From: Fulvia fulva
Taxonomy: Eukaryota; Ascomycota; Dothideomycetes; Mycosphaerellales; Mycosphaerellaceae
DNA: 64,000 bases
Assembly (NCBI RefSeq): GCF_020509005.1
Contig: NC_063021.1
Span: 2,852,001 to 2,916,000 of the forward strand
Direction of reading: 5' to 3'
The stretch's first letter is position 1, and each line of letters opens with the position of its first letter. The translations under genes and the position numbers were made by a program. This document shows positions 35,076-45,616 of the stretch, piece after piece. Under the pieces are notes generated by a model. That model ran no database searches and was not told the origin of the DNA. It was given only the letters and a program-made list of their open reading frames with translations.

Positions 35076-36128
35076 CTTGCCAGTGGTCTCGTCAAGTGAC
35101 GCCTTTGCCACGGCCTAAAACGGCCGTATTGAGGCGGTGCTATAGACTGAGATGGATTGCAAGGGCCACCTGCAAGGCTGATCCACGCGAGTTCGCGCTT
35201 TGGTCGGCGGCCGAGGCAAACCCGCGACAATCGGCGTTACCGTTTGCTGATCTCGTCGTCGTAGCCTGAGTACTGTCCGCCACTACAGTCGGAGGAGTAT
35301 AAAGAGATTGATAAAGGGGCAGAAGGAACGTGAGCAGAGAGATCCAAGATCAGTAGCCTGCTAGCGCTGCTGCTACCACACAGGTCCACACTACGACTGG
35401 AGGACGCGACTTGCCCTTCGATTGCGGGCGGCCGGTACAAAGCTTAAGCGAGCACGGTCCGTTCCGACATGGCTTTTGAAGAGGAAAGAATTCATTTTCG
35501 CAATGTAGGACCCTTCAAGTTGCATATGCAAAAAGAAGATTGCAAAGATCGAGAAGCAAAAACATACAACACGAGGAATTCCCACGTGGTCACCCACCGT
35601 AGTACTAGTCTCGCGGTTAACTGCTTAAATTCAGGGGAGCGAACGGGACCCATTGCTTTCAGTTACCTGTGATTGTATGTACTATGATCGTCCCAGTGTA
35701 GGTTATAAAGCTGAAAATACCGACCAGCTGACAGGGCCGCAACAAACACTGCCTACAGTGGTCTTTAATGTAGGCGCGAGCCCTTGTGCCACTGATAGCC
35801 TACTAGGGGATTGAGCTCGGCGTCAAGTCGCTGAACTCTTCTCCCGTACCTATCTGCAGTTTCGAGAGTCTCAACCTTGTCAGCTTCCCTGTTAACGTCA
35901 ATAGCAGCGCCGCCATCTCCCAGAACGTCCCTTAGAAGCTTGTTGCAGTAAACGTAGGTATATCAGTGCTGAATCGGAAAATCGGCCGAACGGTCCGGAC
36001 CGGCTTACCCGCAACTAATGATATAGTCCTGGCTCTTCCTCATCCTCTAATTCTCCTCCATGACCTGTCTGTTGTCTGTTCACAAGCTACCAACTCGGAA
36101 CAACGAACAACCCGGTCTTATCGTCACC
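35076..36128. other. Divergent intergenic region, no gene seen
   Basis: About 1 kb between the start of the DUF6604 gene (minus) and the phosphotransferase gene (plus). It contains only short chance frames (for example 35469-35672). Both promoters must lie here. A pyrimidine-rich stretch (CTGGCTCTTCCTCATCC to TCTCCTCC) near 36028-36060 leads into the downstream gene. No RNA gene was recognised. Confidence 0.5.
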
Positions 36129-37019
36129 ATGTGGGAGCCTGTTACGCTTCCTTTCACGAGCGACGCCGCGCGGAGTTTGCCGACCGCAGACGAAATTCGG
36201 AGTTGCACTCACATTTTACGCGAGCGCCCTGCAGGTACTTCAAAAGTCGTAGCTGTCAACCATGATATCGTCGTGAAGTTCGGAAGCGGTGTACATGTCC
36301 GTGAGGGCCAGACTTTGGTTTATCTCGAAAGGTTTTTACCCAATGTTCCAGCCCCGCGCCTACACGCCATGTACCGCGACTCTGAGGACCTTTTCCTGCT
36401 AATGGAGCGCGTACCTGGGAAACAACTGGACACGATGTGGCCTTCCTTGAACGAATCTGACAAAGACGCAATCACCAACAAACTCTGCAATATTTTCGAG
36501 GCTATGCGGCAGGCCGAATGTCCGTGGCCTGATTTCTTTGGAGGGTTGGACGGGAGCGGTGTGCATCACTACCTGCTCTATAGCCAAAAGAAAGGCGATC
36601 GGAAGTTTCTAGGACCTTTCTACGGCGAAGCTGACTTTGTTACTGGCTTGACAAACAACCTCCGAGCCCTAAGGGAACGTAACCACCGGCCGGACTTCAA
36701 GGCTCGCCATTATGAAGCTCACCTTCGCAACGTTCTTCAGGGCTTCCGACCTACATTGACCCACTCAGACCTGGATAAGACGAATATCATGGTCGCAGAG
36801 ACCTCTAGCGGAGGTGAAGAACGAGACTTTGAAGTCATGCTTGTGGACTGGGAACTGGCGGGGTGGTATCCTGACTTCTGGGAATTCTTTTGCACATCTT
36901 CCACTTTCGACTATGTGTATTGGGAGGAGGACTGGTGCTGGCGCACCGAACAGTTCTTGCAAGTATGGCCTGCAAAAACAGCCATGATGCGCATGCTCGA
37001 CAAAGATATGCGCATCTAA
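36129..37019 (+). CDS. APH-family phosphotransferase (kinase-like)
   Basis: 296 residues if started at 36129, where CACCATGTGG gives a good fungal start context; an upstream in-frame ATG at 36060 adds 23 unlikely residues. The fold follows the aminoglycoside phosphotransferase/choline kinase family. VVAVNHDIVVKFG carries the ATP-binding Lys (about residue 50), and FLLMERVPGKQLDTMW is the hinge region. LTHSDLDKTNIMV (about 217-229) replaces the usual HGDLxxxN catalytic loop and keeps Asp and Asn. MLVDWELAGWYPDFWEF gives the metal-binding Asp. In filamentous fungi this family is greatly expanded and the substrates are mostly unknown; antibiotic resistance should not be assumed. Single exon. Confidence 0.85.
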   Translation: MWEPVTLPFTSDAARSLPTADEIRSCTHILRERPAGTSKVVAVNHDIVVKFGSGVHVREGQTLVYLERFLPNVPAPRLHAMYRDSEDLFLLMERVPGKQLDTMWPSLNESDKDAITNKLCNIFEAMRQAECPWPDFFGGLDGSGVHHYLLYSQKKGDRKFLGPFYGEADFVTGLTNNLRALRERNHRPDFKARHYEAHLRNVLQGFRPTLTHSDLDKTNIMVAETSSGGEERDFEVMLVDWELAGWYPDFWEFFCTSSTFDYVYWEEDWCWRTEQFLQVWPAKTAMMRMLDKDMRI

Positions 37020-37265
37020 GGTGATGCCCGGCTTGGATCTTGGATGAGCTACAATGCAGATCAGAAATCAGTTCAATACGGCACCTATATGCTACTGTGA
37101 AAGGACTTTTCGAGTAACAGCAAGTACTGGAGCTCATCATAGCTCATGGTCTTTGCCAGCGGAAAGAAGCAACAACTACATACGCAAGCGATGTCACATT
37201 GTAAGCAGTGAGCACGATACAGATAGGTACATCTCCGATGATGAAGTGGCACAGCATGAGCTTCC

Positions 37266-37889
37266 TCATACGCGCAGGATGCCCCGCCTGCTCAATGCTC
37301 GAATTGCGAGATTCGTCCACTCATTGCATTTCATGATTGGCCTTCGAGATTCGCCAGGTCCGTAGGGCTCCCCATCCTCCTTTGTCCAAATTATCTCAAT
37401 CTCTCCAGGTACATCGCTCTTCTTCCAAAAGTTTACTCCCTGCTGTTTAGTTGGTGTCGGCAAGTCTCCCAAGACAGAGCCCAATCGCCCGGAATCGAAA
37501 TCGGCCTTGTAAACAACTCCGATTGGTGTCGTTCGGTGTAGACGGGCCGACTGGCCAGGAGAAAAGTCTTCTCTCTCCTCGTACCTCATGCCTCTAGCCG
37601 CGATAATGTCGCCGGTAACGTGAAAGAGGGTTCCTGAACCATGCACTCGTTCTGCCTCTACGAAGACACCGTCGTGGTACCGCTTGACGGGCTCGAGAGG
37701 ATCGTGGGCTACCGAGTCCATTTCTGGTCTGAATACTCGATACAGCTGCGGCTGCTGTTGTTCGCGGAGCCGTTGTAGCAGGACTTGTCTCTGCTGTTGA
37801 TTCATTTGTTGGAATGCGGCTCTTTGTGGTGGATCTAGCTGGTCCAACAGGGTTTGGATCTGCTGTTGGCTAAGCCCAATCCCCGACAA
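37266..37889 (-). CDS. Hypothetical protein with Gln-rich N terminus
   Basis: An open frame of about 207 codons that looks genuinely coding but matches no family I can name. The N-terminal 45 residues are Gln-rich and helical (LSQQQIQTLLDQLDPPQ). The core reads GSGTLFHVTGDIIAARGMRYEE and IGVVYKADFDSGRLGSVLGD, followed by MKCNEWTNLAIRALSRRGIL at the end. The frame upstream to 37889 lacks an ATG: it begins at TTG, after an in-frame TGA. So the start is either the ATG at 37805 or a short upstream exon, which the Gln-rich sequence before 37805 would favour. It is tail-to-tail with the phosphotransferase gene, 246 bp apart. Confidence 0.6.
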   Translation of the reverse strand: MSGIGLSQQQIQTLLDQLDPPQRAAFQQMNQQQRQVLLQRLREQQQPQLYRVFRPEMDSVAHDPLEPVKRYHDGVFVEAERVHGSGTLFHVTGDIIAARGMRYEEREDFSPGQSARLHRTTPIGVVYKADFDSGRLGSVLGDLPTPTKQQGVNFWKKSDVPGEIEIIWTKEDGEPYGPGESRRPIMKCNEWTNLAIRALSRRGILRV

Positions 37890-38324
37890 TCTTTGAAGTT
37901 TTCAACGGCTAAAGGACTACAAGCTTTGTTTCTTCTGCTAATAGGAAGAATTTTTAGTACAAAATTCGCTTTCCTTGCCTGTATCGACTTGCTGTGCGAC
38001 TGTCATTCATATCATATCCTTAGTCGGCACCAAGCTAGTCAGTGAGCTGAATTTGGAGCTGGCGCCAAGTGAAACTGATTTGTACAGCGTCTGTCAGCAG
38101 CGGAGTAACATCTTTATTGTGGCGTCCGCAGGAATTGCGCCGGCCGATTCGCTACAATCCTGATTCTCGCTGGGATAAGACGATCTTCAATGTGACTCCG
38201 CTGCTGACAGACGCTGTAGCAGTCAAAACGACTGCCCGCCGCTTGGCCCTAATACTGTCAGCATACACTGATAACGTATTCCGCAAGCCAGCACGACCGA
38301 CTCGTACTAAAGCAAGGCCGGCAG
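37890..38324. other. Intergenic with a perfect inverted repeat
   Basis: No gene recognised. 23-bp arms at 38084-38106 and 38195-38217 are exact reverse complements around an 88-bp spacer. The remainder could hold an upstream exon of the minus-strand hypothetical gene. Confidence 0.5.
38084..38217. repeat. Foldback element: 23-bp perfect inverted repeats
   Basis: The arms start ACAGCGTCTGTCAGCAGCGG and pair perfectly over 23 bases, with four of the next six spacer-side bases also pairing. There is no obvious target duplication. It could be a small MITE-like relic or a transcribed hairpin. Confidence 0.85.
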
Positions 38325-38900
38325 ATGAGGGATGAAAGTCGAAGGAACCGCCAATACAAGCCAAAGACACTACTCGCAGGAAACAGCCGCGAAATCAACC
38401 CTGCCTTCTCGACTATGCGTAATTCTTCCAAGAAGGCTGATCACAGCTTGAGTTTTCTGCTCGGAGATACCGTCGCACTTTCCAGGAGCAACAGGAACTC
38501 TAGCGAGATTGTGGCTGTTCGCCATGGAATGAATATGTGAGATGCCATTATTCTTGACTCAAGGGCTTCGGGCGGTCTCGTTGGGCGAAAAGATCTGTTC
38601 GTCAACGGTGCTTATGAGTCTATCAATGGCCAAACAGCGAACGGCATCGGTGGATCCAAATTTACACCCGTCGGTCGAGGAACGATTAAGATCAACTGTC
38701 GCCCGTCCGTCACGCGGAGTCTCCTTGCCCGCAATGACGAGTCTCTCAGTAAAACAGACGGGCTCGTTGGGATGGGATGTAATCCAGTATTGTGGTCTTC
38801 CTCGCTGCCGAGCTGGCAGCTATGCGTATCCACTCGTTGCCCTTGATGCAAGCTGTCGAGCCTCAAACGCTCACCCAAGGTTAGGTCAGCGCAGAAAAAA
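38325..38900 (+). pseudogene. Relic of a Copia-type gag-pol (protease region)
   Basis: In one frame, interrupted only by the TGA at 38538-38540, the sequence reads HGMNM-stop-DAIILDSRASGGLVGRKDL and then GIGGSKFTPVGRGTIKINC. This is the layout of a Copia protease (WxxDSGAS ... G+G+I). The TGA stands where Trp is expected, and Gly of DSG appears as Arg (AGG); both are G-to-A changes of the RIP type. No LTRs, RT or integrase are seen nearby, and the sequence after about 38850 loses coding character. It differs from the young Copia at 15031 and is an old isolated fragment inside the gene island. Confidence 0.5.
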
Positions 38901-39751
38901 GTTGTGGCGTATGGTAGCCAGGCGTAGATTTGAAGAGTGTAGGCCGGGTGTACATCGTGATAGGTTGCGTATGCTGTAGTGTCGCTGTGTAAGCGTGATA
39001 GTCGGGCAATTGTCGTTTTCGACGGCGTCGCTAAGTGAGAATATCGGAGGTGATATCATTATAGTGATTCGCATGGTCGGCTGTGACATGATCAGGATCT
39101 CATCAGTTGATGAGGGACTTGACAAGCGCCAAGGGTACAGGCAGTGGATGTGGAGTCCATATCCGCGCAGCCTCTGTGGTCTAGTCGTTTGATATAAGCG
39201 CCCGCGAGGTAGAGATGCGATCCACTCATCCTTGGTCCATCCACAGGGTGTGGCCACGGCGTGTCCAGATGGCTGGAAGATTTGCCTACTATGGCCACAG
39301 CCTCGCACGAGCCAATCTGGCCTGACTTCCCGATCTGAGCCTTGTGCAGCTACTATGCAGGGTGTCAATAGTCGCCCTAAGGCACCACTAGCTGTGGCCA
39401 CGGCGACGGGATAAATCCACGGGTGTACAGCCATCTCTACTGCGATGGAAGGATATGACACCTTGACAGACCTCGAGATCAGGGAAGGTGATATCAAAGA
39501 GAGGGGGTTGCAAACTCGCTCGTCCGCTTAGGCTGTCGTTCGAAGGCTCTTGCACATCATGCCCCGGGTGAAGAGTACATCAGAGCCGCCTCACTTTTCA
39601 AAAGGTCTGGGTCTTACATCGCCGTGCCACACTCGTTGAAATGCTCACCCATCCCGAGGCTCTGAAACACACCCAAGCTGCCAGCCTACAGCCTCTCTTA
39701 CTGTATGCACTCACACCGGCACCAACCTCTTCGCCATACACGTCCCCACCG
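38901..39751. other. Non-coding stretch, possibly decayed transposon remains
   Basis: A 203-codon minus-strand frame (38886-39497) is open but has the composition of a shadow and matches nothing. A tRNA-like GTGGTCTAGTCG near 39176-39187 lacks a consistent acceptor stem. Nothing else is supported here. Confidence 0.4.
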
Positions 39752-40556
39752 CTAAACACACCACAAATTAGCATCTCCACCCATGCACCTCACCGCCCCC
39801 TCGCACGCAATTAACTCACAATGTTCACTATTCGTCGTCCACCCCCGTCCAGTCGTGTCAAAATTCATATAATCATTCTTCCACTCCATGACCAAACGGG
39901 TACAATGCAGCGTATGCTCATAGCTATACACATGCCTATCAATATGGCGACCCTCGAGCATGGCGAGGTGGAGACGCCGCCATTGGTACAGGCAGTGCAT
40001 GACGTGGTAGTCGTAGAGGGGGTAGAGGTCGTAGTGGCCGGAGGTTACGGATTGCCATGAGGCGGGCTGGGTGTGGTTGCGGTCGAAGAACCTGTTGTAG
40101 TGCTCAGTGAGGGGATTTACGTGGAGGATGTCGAGGTTGGTGGGTGTGGTGTTGGGTGACACGTACTATGGCGGAAATGGAAGTTAGTCACTTGATGGAA
40201 GGGCCGATTGTTCTGGTGGCTTGTCTTACTCAGTCGAAGGAGACTTCTTGGAGCATTTGCGCGAGTATATCGCCGTGGTAGCATTCCGTCGAGTACCACC
40301 ATGATGCCATGATATCGAAGTGACAGCCTGCCGCCTCCGCCTCGTGGCTGTTACTACCACACTTGGAGTCATCCGCATTGTCTCCCAGCTGCGTCGACGA
40401 AACTGCCGTGAGAGATTTGTCGAGATCGTTGTATCGGGGTTGCTGGAGCACGAGTTGCCATACCACAGTGAGGCCCACACCAAGAATACAACCGAGAAGC
40501 AAAGGAATGCGCCAGGATTGTGTCGCTTTGCGATCCGAGTCCACTATCCCAATCAT
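39752..40556 (-). CDS. UstYa/DUF3328 family protein, two exons, possible nonsense allele
   Basis: Exon 1 is 40556-40230 and exon 2 is 40165-39752, joined by a 64-bp intron (40166-40229) with GTAAGA donor, CTAAC branch site and TAG acceptor. The first in-frame ATG is at 40556. Residues about 14-36 (RIPLLLGCILGVGLTVVWQL) form one membrane segment. GCHFDIMASWWYSTECYHGD is the family's N-terminal motif. Exon 2 carries both HxxHC motifs, YHVMHC and YEHTLHC. UstYa proteins are oxidases acting on ribosomal or other peptide natural products in fungi. The last codon of exon 1 is TGA (40230-40232), where Trp (TGG) would fit the family, so the allele may be dead. No precursor peptide or other cluster gene is seen beside it. 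Total about 246 codons. Confidence 0.75.
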
Positions 40557-41084
40557 CTGAGCGACCAGCGTGGAAGTTTGGGGTTCGTGACTGTCAACGT
40601 GATGGCCGAGATGGTCTGTAGAGATTGAAAAGGTTTCAGTATTATTCAACAATCATAATCTGTAGGTTGCTCCATGGCCTGATCTTCGCATAGCGGTGGC
40701 CATTCACCGAGGCCAGCTACATTGCCGTACAAGCGGTGCAAGTTCAGTCGTGGACAACCACCAGCAGGGCTGTGCGAGGAGTCATTAGCTGGAAGCTCGC
40801 CTGAGCTGTTTGGCGTGAGTTTTCAAAGGGATGGCATGTCATGAAGTCATGCAGGGGATGTACGTGGACACCTCCGTTACCGCGGAACGGTCACCGAACT
40901 GCTGCAAGGGTGCTGGGTAGTTCGGACGTACTTTGAGGCTTTGAGCGAAGTTTGCAACGTCTTGTTGGACAGGACTTCTCTCGCTTGAATGCAGTGCTTC
41001 AAGGTCGACGAAAAGATTTCGAATCGACGTCGCGAGCGGAGACCAAGCTATGGTTGCGCGAAGAATGTTATCGAGCAGAGCTCT
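40557..41084. other. Intergenic, no gene seen
   Basis: Upstream region of the UstYa-like gene and downstream region of UTP13 (both minus strand). Small open frames only; no repeat or RNA gene recognised. Confidence 0.5.
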
Positions 41085-44013
41085 TCATGCACCGTCCAGC
41101 ATCAGAACGTCCTCCTCATGATCCCCCTTGTGTCCATTAACACCATTCGTCAAACCTCCAACAGGTGCCGCAACATCATCCATCTGATTCAACGCCCACA
41201 ACAGCACAAACCTCTCCTCACTCGTCTTGCCCAACCTGTCATAATGCTTCTCAGTATGCGCCTTCAACGCATCGACCACATCCTTGACACTCTCTTTACT
41301 CTGCGTCTTGTCTTTCGTGCTCAGCTCCGCCATCGCACCAGCGAGTGCCTCGTCCGTGTCCGTCGCAGCAGACTTGCGCCTCCTGTTCAGCGCCATGATC
41401 TTCTCCTTGGGGAACGTCCGGAGAAGAGCGTAGAGTACTCGTTGTGCGACGTGGTGGGTTCGGCCGTTTGCGTTCCAGTCTCGAAGCCGTCGTACAAGGG
41501 TCCAGATTTGACCTTCGCTGAGGGAGGCGAGGACTTCGTCGACTTCGATCCGGCCGGTGAGACTACCGGCTTCTTGAGGTCCGTTCACGACCGTGCTGAA
41601 GAGCTCGAGAAGTCGTTTGGGGTGGTTTAGCTGCAGTGCGAGCACGATGGCTTCCCGGAAGTTGTTAGACCTGATGTGGTTTTGCAGTTCCTGATCTTGC
41701 TCGATCCGAGCAGTCGCTTTCGTGGTAGCTTCCTGTGCTGTCGATGCGGTCGTGTCCAGCCAGAAGGTGAGCGTGCTGTCAGCAGATCCTGATACGAGTT
41801 CGAGAGATGACTCGATCGTGTCCTCTTCTTCGTCCGCATCATCGTCCACGGTCTTGTCCTTCTTGTCGCTTGCAGCAGTGGGCTTGACAGCCAGTGCCCA
41901 GACACGATCAATGTGGTTGTCCAGCGTCGCTGCACACTCACTGCTCTGAGCATCCCATACCTTTACCAAGCCGTCACCAGCCGCGCTTGCGACTTGCACA
42001 CCTCGTCTATCCTTGCCACCTTTTGAAGGCGGTGGTAGCCAGACCACTTTCAAGACACTGTTGGCGTGTCCTTCGAATGTGCGTAAACAGCTGTAGTCTG
42101 TCAAACTCCAGATCTTGACAGTTTTATCACCACTTCCAGTGACTACCATGCCCTTAGCACTACTTGCAGCTCCTCCCTCACCGGTAGTGGTGAGAGCTGG
42201 CATAGTGGGCGGCGAAAATGCCACAGTCCAGACACCACGCTTATGGCCACGCAATACACCGACTGCTTCGCCACTTTCAACATCCCATATCTTGACAGTC
42301 CGATCTTGCGAGGCTGAGGCAAATAGTGGCGTAGTAGTCGAGTGTGAGGTTTCGATAGCGTTGATGTCCTTGTCGTGCGCCTTTCTGGTATATGCGGCTC
42401 GTGGCACCTTGCCTGACTGGCTACCGATGTCCCAACGCTTTACAGTCTTATCTTGACTGCCGGTGATCAGGAACTTGGGTGGGTGTTCCAGTGGTCGATC
42501 GTATTCTTTCGAGCCCAGCTGAGGTGCTGCAGACGGTAGGGCGACAGCGCCGATACTCTCTGCGTGACCTGTGAATGTCGCATAACACGTGTAAGAGCTG
42601 TTCGCTGGGTCCAGCCGCCATAATCTAGCGGTATTGTCTTTTGCGCCTGTCGCCAACCAATGTCCTGACCAGTCCGTGTCGATTGTAATTATGATGTCGG
42701 AATGTCCTTTGAGTGATGCCACGTCGGCACCGAAGTATGGTGTGGAAGGATCATTCGTGTCCAGCGAAATCAGTCGGATGTCCTCCAGGTTTGTGGCCAG
42801 AGCTAGCAGGTTGCGATCCCGTCCAATGTACGCAAGATCGATGACTTCGTCGTGCGTGCCACTGATGCGTCTGAGGACAGGCAACGGCGGTATTTGTGCC
42901 GACGATTTGCTGTGTTTCGGGAGTGCCTCGAGTGACCGTAAGACAAGAGTTTGATCTGCGTGCACAGTCACGAGGTACGGCAAATTCGTATGATGCAGGA
43001 CGTCCAGTATGCCCTCAATCTCGGCACCCGCTTCCTGATCTTCTGTTACTTCGGTCCCACCCTGCGTGCTCCATATCCGCAGTCTCGCAGTCTCCCCGCC
43101 TGTGTAGACGAAGCGTCCTTGCTCCAGAAAGCCAGCCTTCTCCACGGTCTCCAGAACAGCTACCGTAGAGGCAGTCTGCCATGTTGACGAGTCCCACAGT
43201 ATTACTGTTTTGTCTCTGCTCGCGGAAAGCAATAGCTTCTGCTCAGGCGAATAGTCCAGACTCCTCACGACCGACCCGTGCGACTCTAAGTTTGCTGTGC
43301 TCTTCCTCTTGTGTAGATGCCAGATTCTGACTCGGCCGTCCTCGCCTCCCGAAGCCAGCCTATACCCTGCCGTCGCATCGTCGTGTACAGGTTCTGCTTC
43401 GTGGTTCTTTTGCTTGCTCTTCCTCTTCTTGCTCTTGCTAGACTGCTGCTCGGCATCTGGATCGACTTGGAAGAAGTGCAATGCGGAGATGACTCCACTG
43501 TGGCCGTGGAAAGTATGTGTCGCAAAGCCTCCCCGAATACCCCAGACCTTGACCACTCCATCGGCACCACCAGTGGCCAGAAGGGAGCTGGTCGCATCCG
43601 TCGCAAGTACCACCACGGGCGTGGAATGAGGCTTGAGTGTTCGTACAAGCTTTGCCTCTATGCTCTCATCAGGATCCGAGACGCGCAGCGCATATATGCG
43701 CATAGCACGCGATCGTGAGCACAGTATGAGATACGACGCATCAGGTGTGAGTGTGAGGGTTGTGAGAGGTTCGCCATCCTAGTCACTTGGTCAACAGGCA
43801 GTCCTGGTGTATGCGACCACGGTACATAGCACTTACGCCTTCTAGGCGTGCCAAATGTGCTCCAGTGTTCAGGTCGGTGAGAAGAGCTTCTTCGCCAATG
43901 CTGGACGCCAGGATGCTGCCATCTTCGCGGAGTGAGACAGCACCGCCGGTGTAGATGGGCTGAATCACTCTGCTACGCTCGAAGGTCGTCTTATCCTCTG
44001 CCTTGTATGCCAT
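41085..44013 (-). CDS. UTP13: U3 snoRNP protein UTP13 (TBL3), WD40 protein
   Basis: Exon 1 44013-43837 and exon 2 43778-41085, with a 58-bp intron (43779-43836, GTAAGT...CTAG), give 956 residues. The start MAYKAEDKTTFERSRVIQPIYTGGAV and the join EG/DGEPLTTLTLTPDASYLIL are typical of the family. About a dozen WD40 repeats fill the protein to about residue 750 (for example TGGADGVVKVWGIRGGFATH and SASQDRTVKIWDVESGEAVG). The helical Utp13 C-terminal domain follows: QNHIRSNNFREAIVLALQLN and RLLELFSTVV. Utp13 is a UtpB subunit of the small-subunit processome in the nucleolus and is needed for 18S rRNA maturation. It is divergent from the proteasome gene, sharing a 387-bp intergenic region. Confidence 0.93.
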
Positions 44014-44400
44014 CCTTTCACAGTGCTTCCATCAGATATTGACGCTGTTTCCCACCATGCGCTTCTGGTAGTAGTTCTAGCATGCAGTCGTGTCAAGGCT
44101 TCAGACAATGCTGTTGGTACAGAAGTGATCGCTGCGGTCTCTACTACACGAGCGAGCAGTGTAATGTAACGTGGCTAGTCGTACAATTGGTGTAGCAGTG
44201 CAATGCATCAGCAGCTCAGGCACTTCGTCTGGAACTTTTTTGGATCAGCGAAGATGCCGGGTGAATGCCCGGGCCGAGTGACGACGCGATCGAGCTGCCT
44301 GTGCCTGTGCCTGTGAGCTCTCTCTCGTGTTGGAACTCGGAGCTCGAGCAAACACCTCATCAACCAAACCCCACCAACACCGCACCCAACAACCGCAATC
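44014..44400. promoter_or_regulatory. Shared divergent promoter region of UTP13 and PRE1-like gene
   Basis: 387 bases between the two divergent starts. It holds a threefold CCTGTG tract near 44297-44314 and CT/CA-rich leader sequence before 44401. I looked for the proteasome PACE element (GGTGGCAAA) and did not find it. Confidence 0.5.
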
Positions 44401-45111
44401 ATGTACGTCAATACTCGTCGGAACATCATGGAGATCCTAATGAAACAACAGGGAGGTGTTGCTCGGAATCACTGGCAAGGACTTCACCATCGTCGCCGCC
44501 TCGAAAGCGGCCATGCGAGGCGCATCCATCTTGAAGGCCAGCGACGACAAGACCCGCCAACTCAACAAGCACACTCTGATGGCATTCAGTGGAGAGGCAG
44601 GCGACACAAGTACGTCCCTCCCAACCTGATGACCATGCTATCCACTGACATGGTGTTAGTACAATTCGCCGAGTACATCCAAGCCAACATCCAGCTCTAC
44701 TCGATGCGCAACAGCACCGACCTCACACCCTACGAGGCCGCCTCCTTCGTGCGCTCCGAGCTCGCCAAGTCCCTGCGCTCCCGCTCACCCTACAGCGTCA
44801 ACCTCCTCCTCGGCGGCTTCGACGACATCTCCAACACCCCACAACTCTACTGGATCGACTACCTGGCCTCATGCGCACCACTCCCCTACGCCGCCCACGG
44901 CTACGCACAGTACTACTGCCTCAGTATCCTCGACAAGCACCACCACCCCGACATCTCCTTCGAGCAGGGCATGAAGATCTTGAGGATGTGCACGGATGAG
45001 CTGAAGAGGCGGTTACCGATCGACTTCAAGGGTGTGTTGGTCAAGGTTGTGACGAAGGATGGGATTAGAGTGGAGCCGTATGAGGATGACAAGCAGGTGT
45101 TGGCACCGTAG
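44401..45111 (+). CDS. 20S proteasome beta-4 subunit (yeast Pre1, human PSMB2)
   Basis: Three exons: 44401-44402, 44452-44609 and 44660-45111, totalling 203 residues, the usual length. Intron 1 (44403-44451, GTACGT...CCTAATG...CAACAG) splits the start codon: AT from exon 1 joins G of exon 2 to give MEVLLGITGKDFTIVAAS. Intron 2 (44610-44659) restores GDTIQFAEYIQANIQLYS. Further motifs are PYSVNLLLGGFDD, YWIDYLASCAPLPYAAHGYA and the C terminus KDGIRVEP. The subunit is structural, without the N-terminal catalytic Thr, and sits in the inner beta ring. Without the split-ATG model the frame from 44401 gives a nonsense N terminus, so the intron assignment is well supported. Confidence 0.92.
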   Translation: MYVNTRRNIMEILMKQQGGVARNHWQGLHHRRRLESGHARRIHLEGQRRQDPPTQQAHSDGIQWRGRRHKYVPPNLMTMLSTDMVLVQFAEYIQANIQLYSMRNSTDLTPYEAASFVRSELAKSLRSRSPYSVNLLLGGFDDISNTPQLYWIDYLASCAPLPYAAHGYAQYYCLSILDKHHHPDISFEQGMKILRMCTDELKRRLPIDFKGVLVKVVTKDGIRVEPYEDDKQVLAP

Positions 45112-45616
45112 ATGGTGGTGATGCTGAGATGATACGAGCGATGGGCGTTAGGCGTTTGAACAGCATACGCAGCCGGATCGCTGCGAGACAGGTAGGGAAA
45201 GAGGCTCGGTATCATATCACAATGTGAAGCCTTTCCATGCAGCCCTTGTGCAAGAGGGTATCAGCAGAACAGTACAGGCCAGGATCCATCACGACCTAGC
45301 TCGGGTCTCGAGCCGCACGTGCAATGGCGGTCGTTCCGTGCCGAGAAGTCATCAAACTTGTCAAACAGGGTTGTCTTTCGTCTCAGCATCAACAACATCT
45401 GATCGGCACAGTCATTCCCAGCAAATCCCGACGCTTTTACAATCCAGGACTCTACTCGGTCTGCCACTGCAGGCCTCGACCTGTTACGCAGCGTGAAGCC
45501 ACATTCGAGTTTTTGGGGACGGACACGGCCCAAAATGCGTCTAATCTCAACATGTCGCGTCGGTGCACAACGATTGCAGTCATTGCACTGTTGACTGACT
45601 GATCCTACAGAATCGG
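45112..45616. other. Intergenic, no convincing gene
   Basis: Short frames only (for example 45324-45602). CTGACTGACTGATCCTACAG just before 45611 looks like a branch site plus 3' splice site, so a 5' untranslated or coding exon of the next gene may lie here. Confidence 0.45.

Noticed and set aside
36129..37019. Antibiotic-resistance role for the APH-family gene
   Set aside because: The family is widely expanded in fungi with unknown substrates; the sequence alone gives no reason to assign resistance.
39172..39235. tRNA-like stretch (GTGGTCTAGTCG followed by a weak B-box-like GATGCGATCC)
   Set aside because: No acceptor stem or anticodon arm folds consistently around it, so it is not called as a tRNA.
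38886..39497. 203-codon minus-strand open frame
   Set aside because: Composition and residues look like a chance frame, with no motif; it overlaps the decayed Copia relic.
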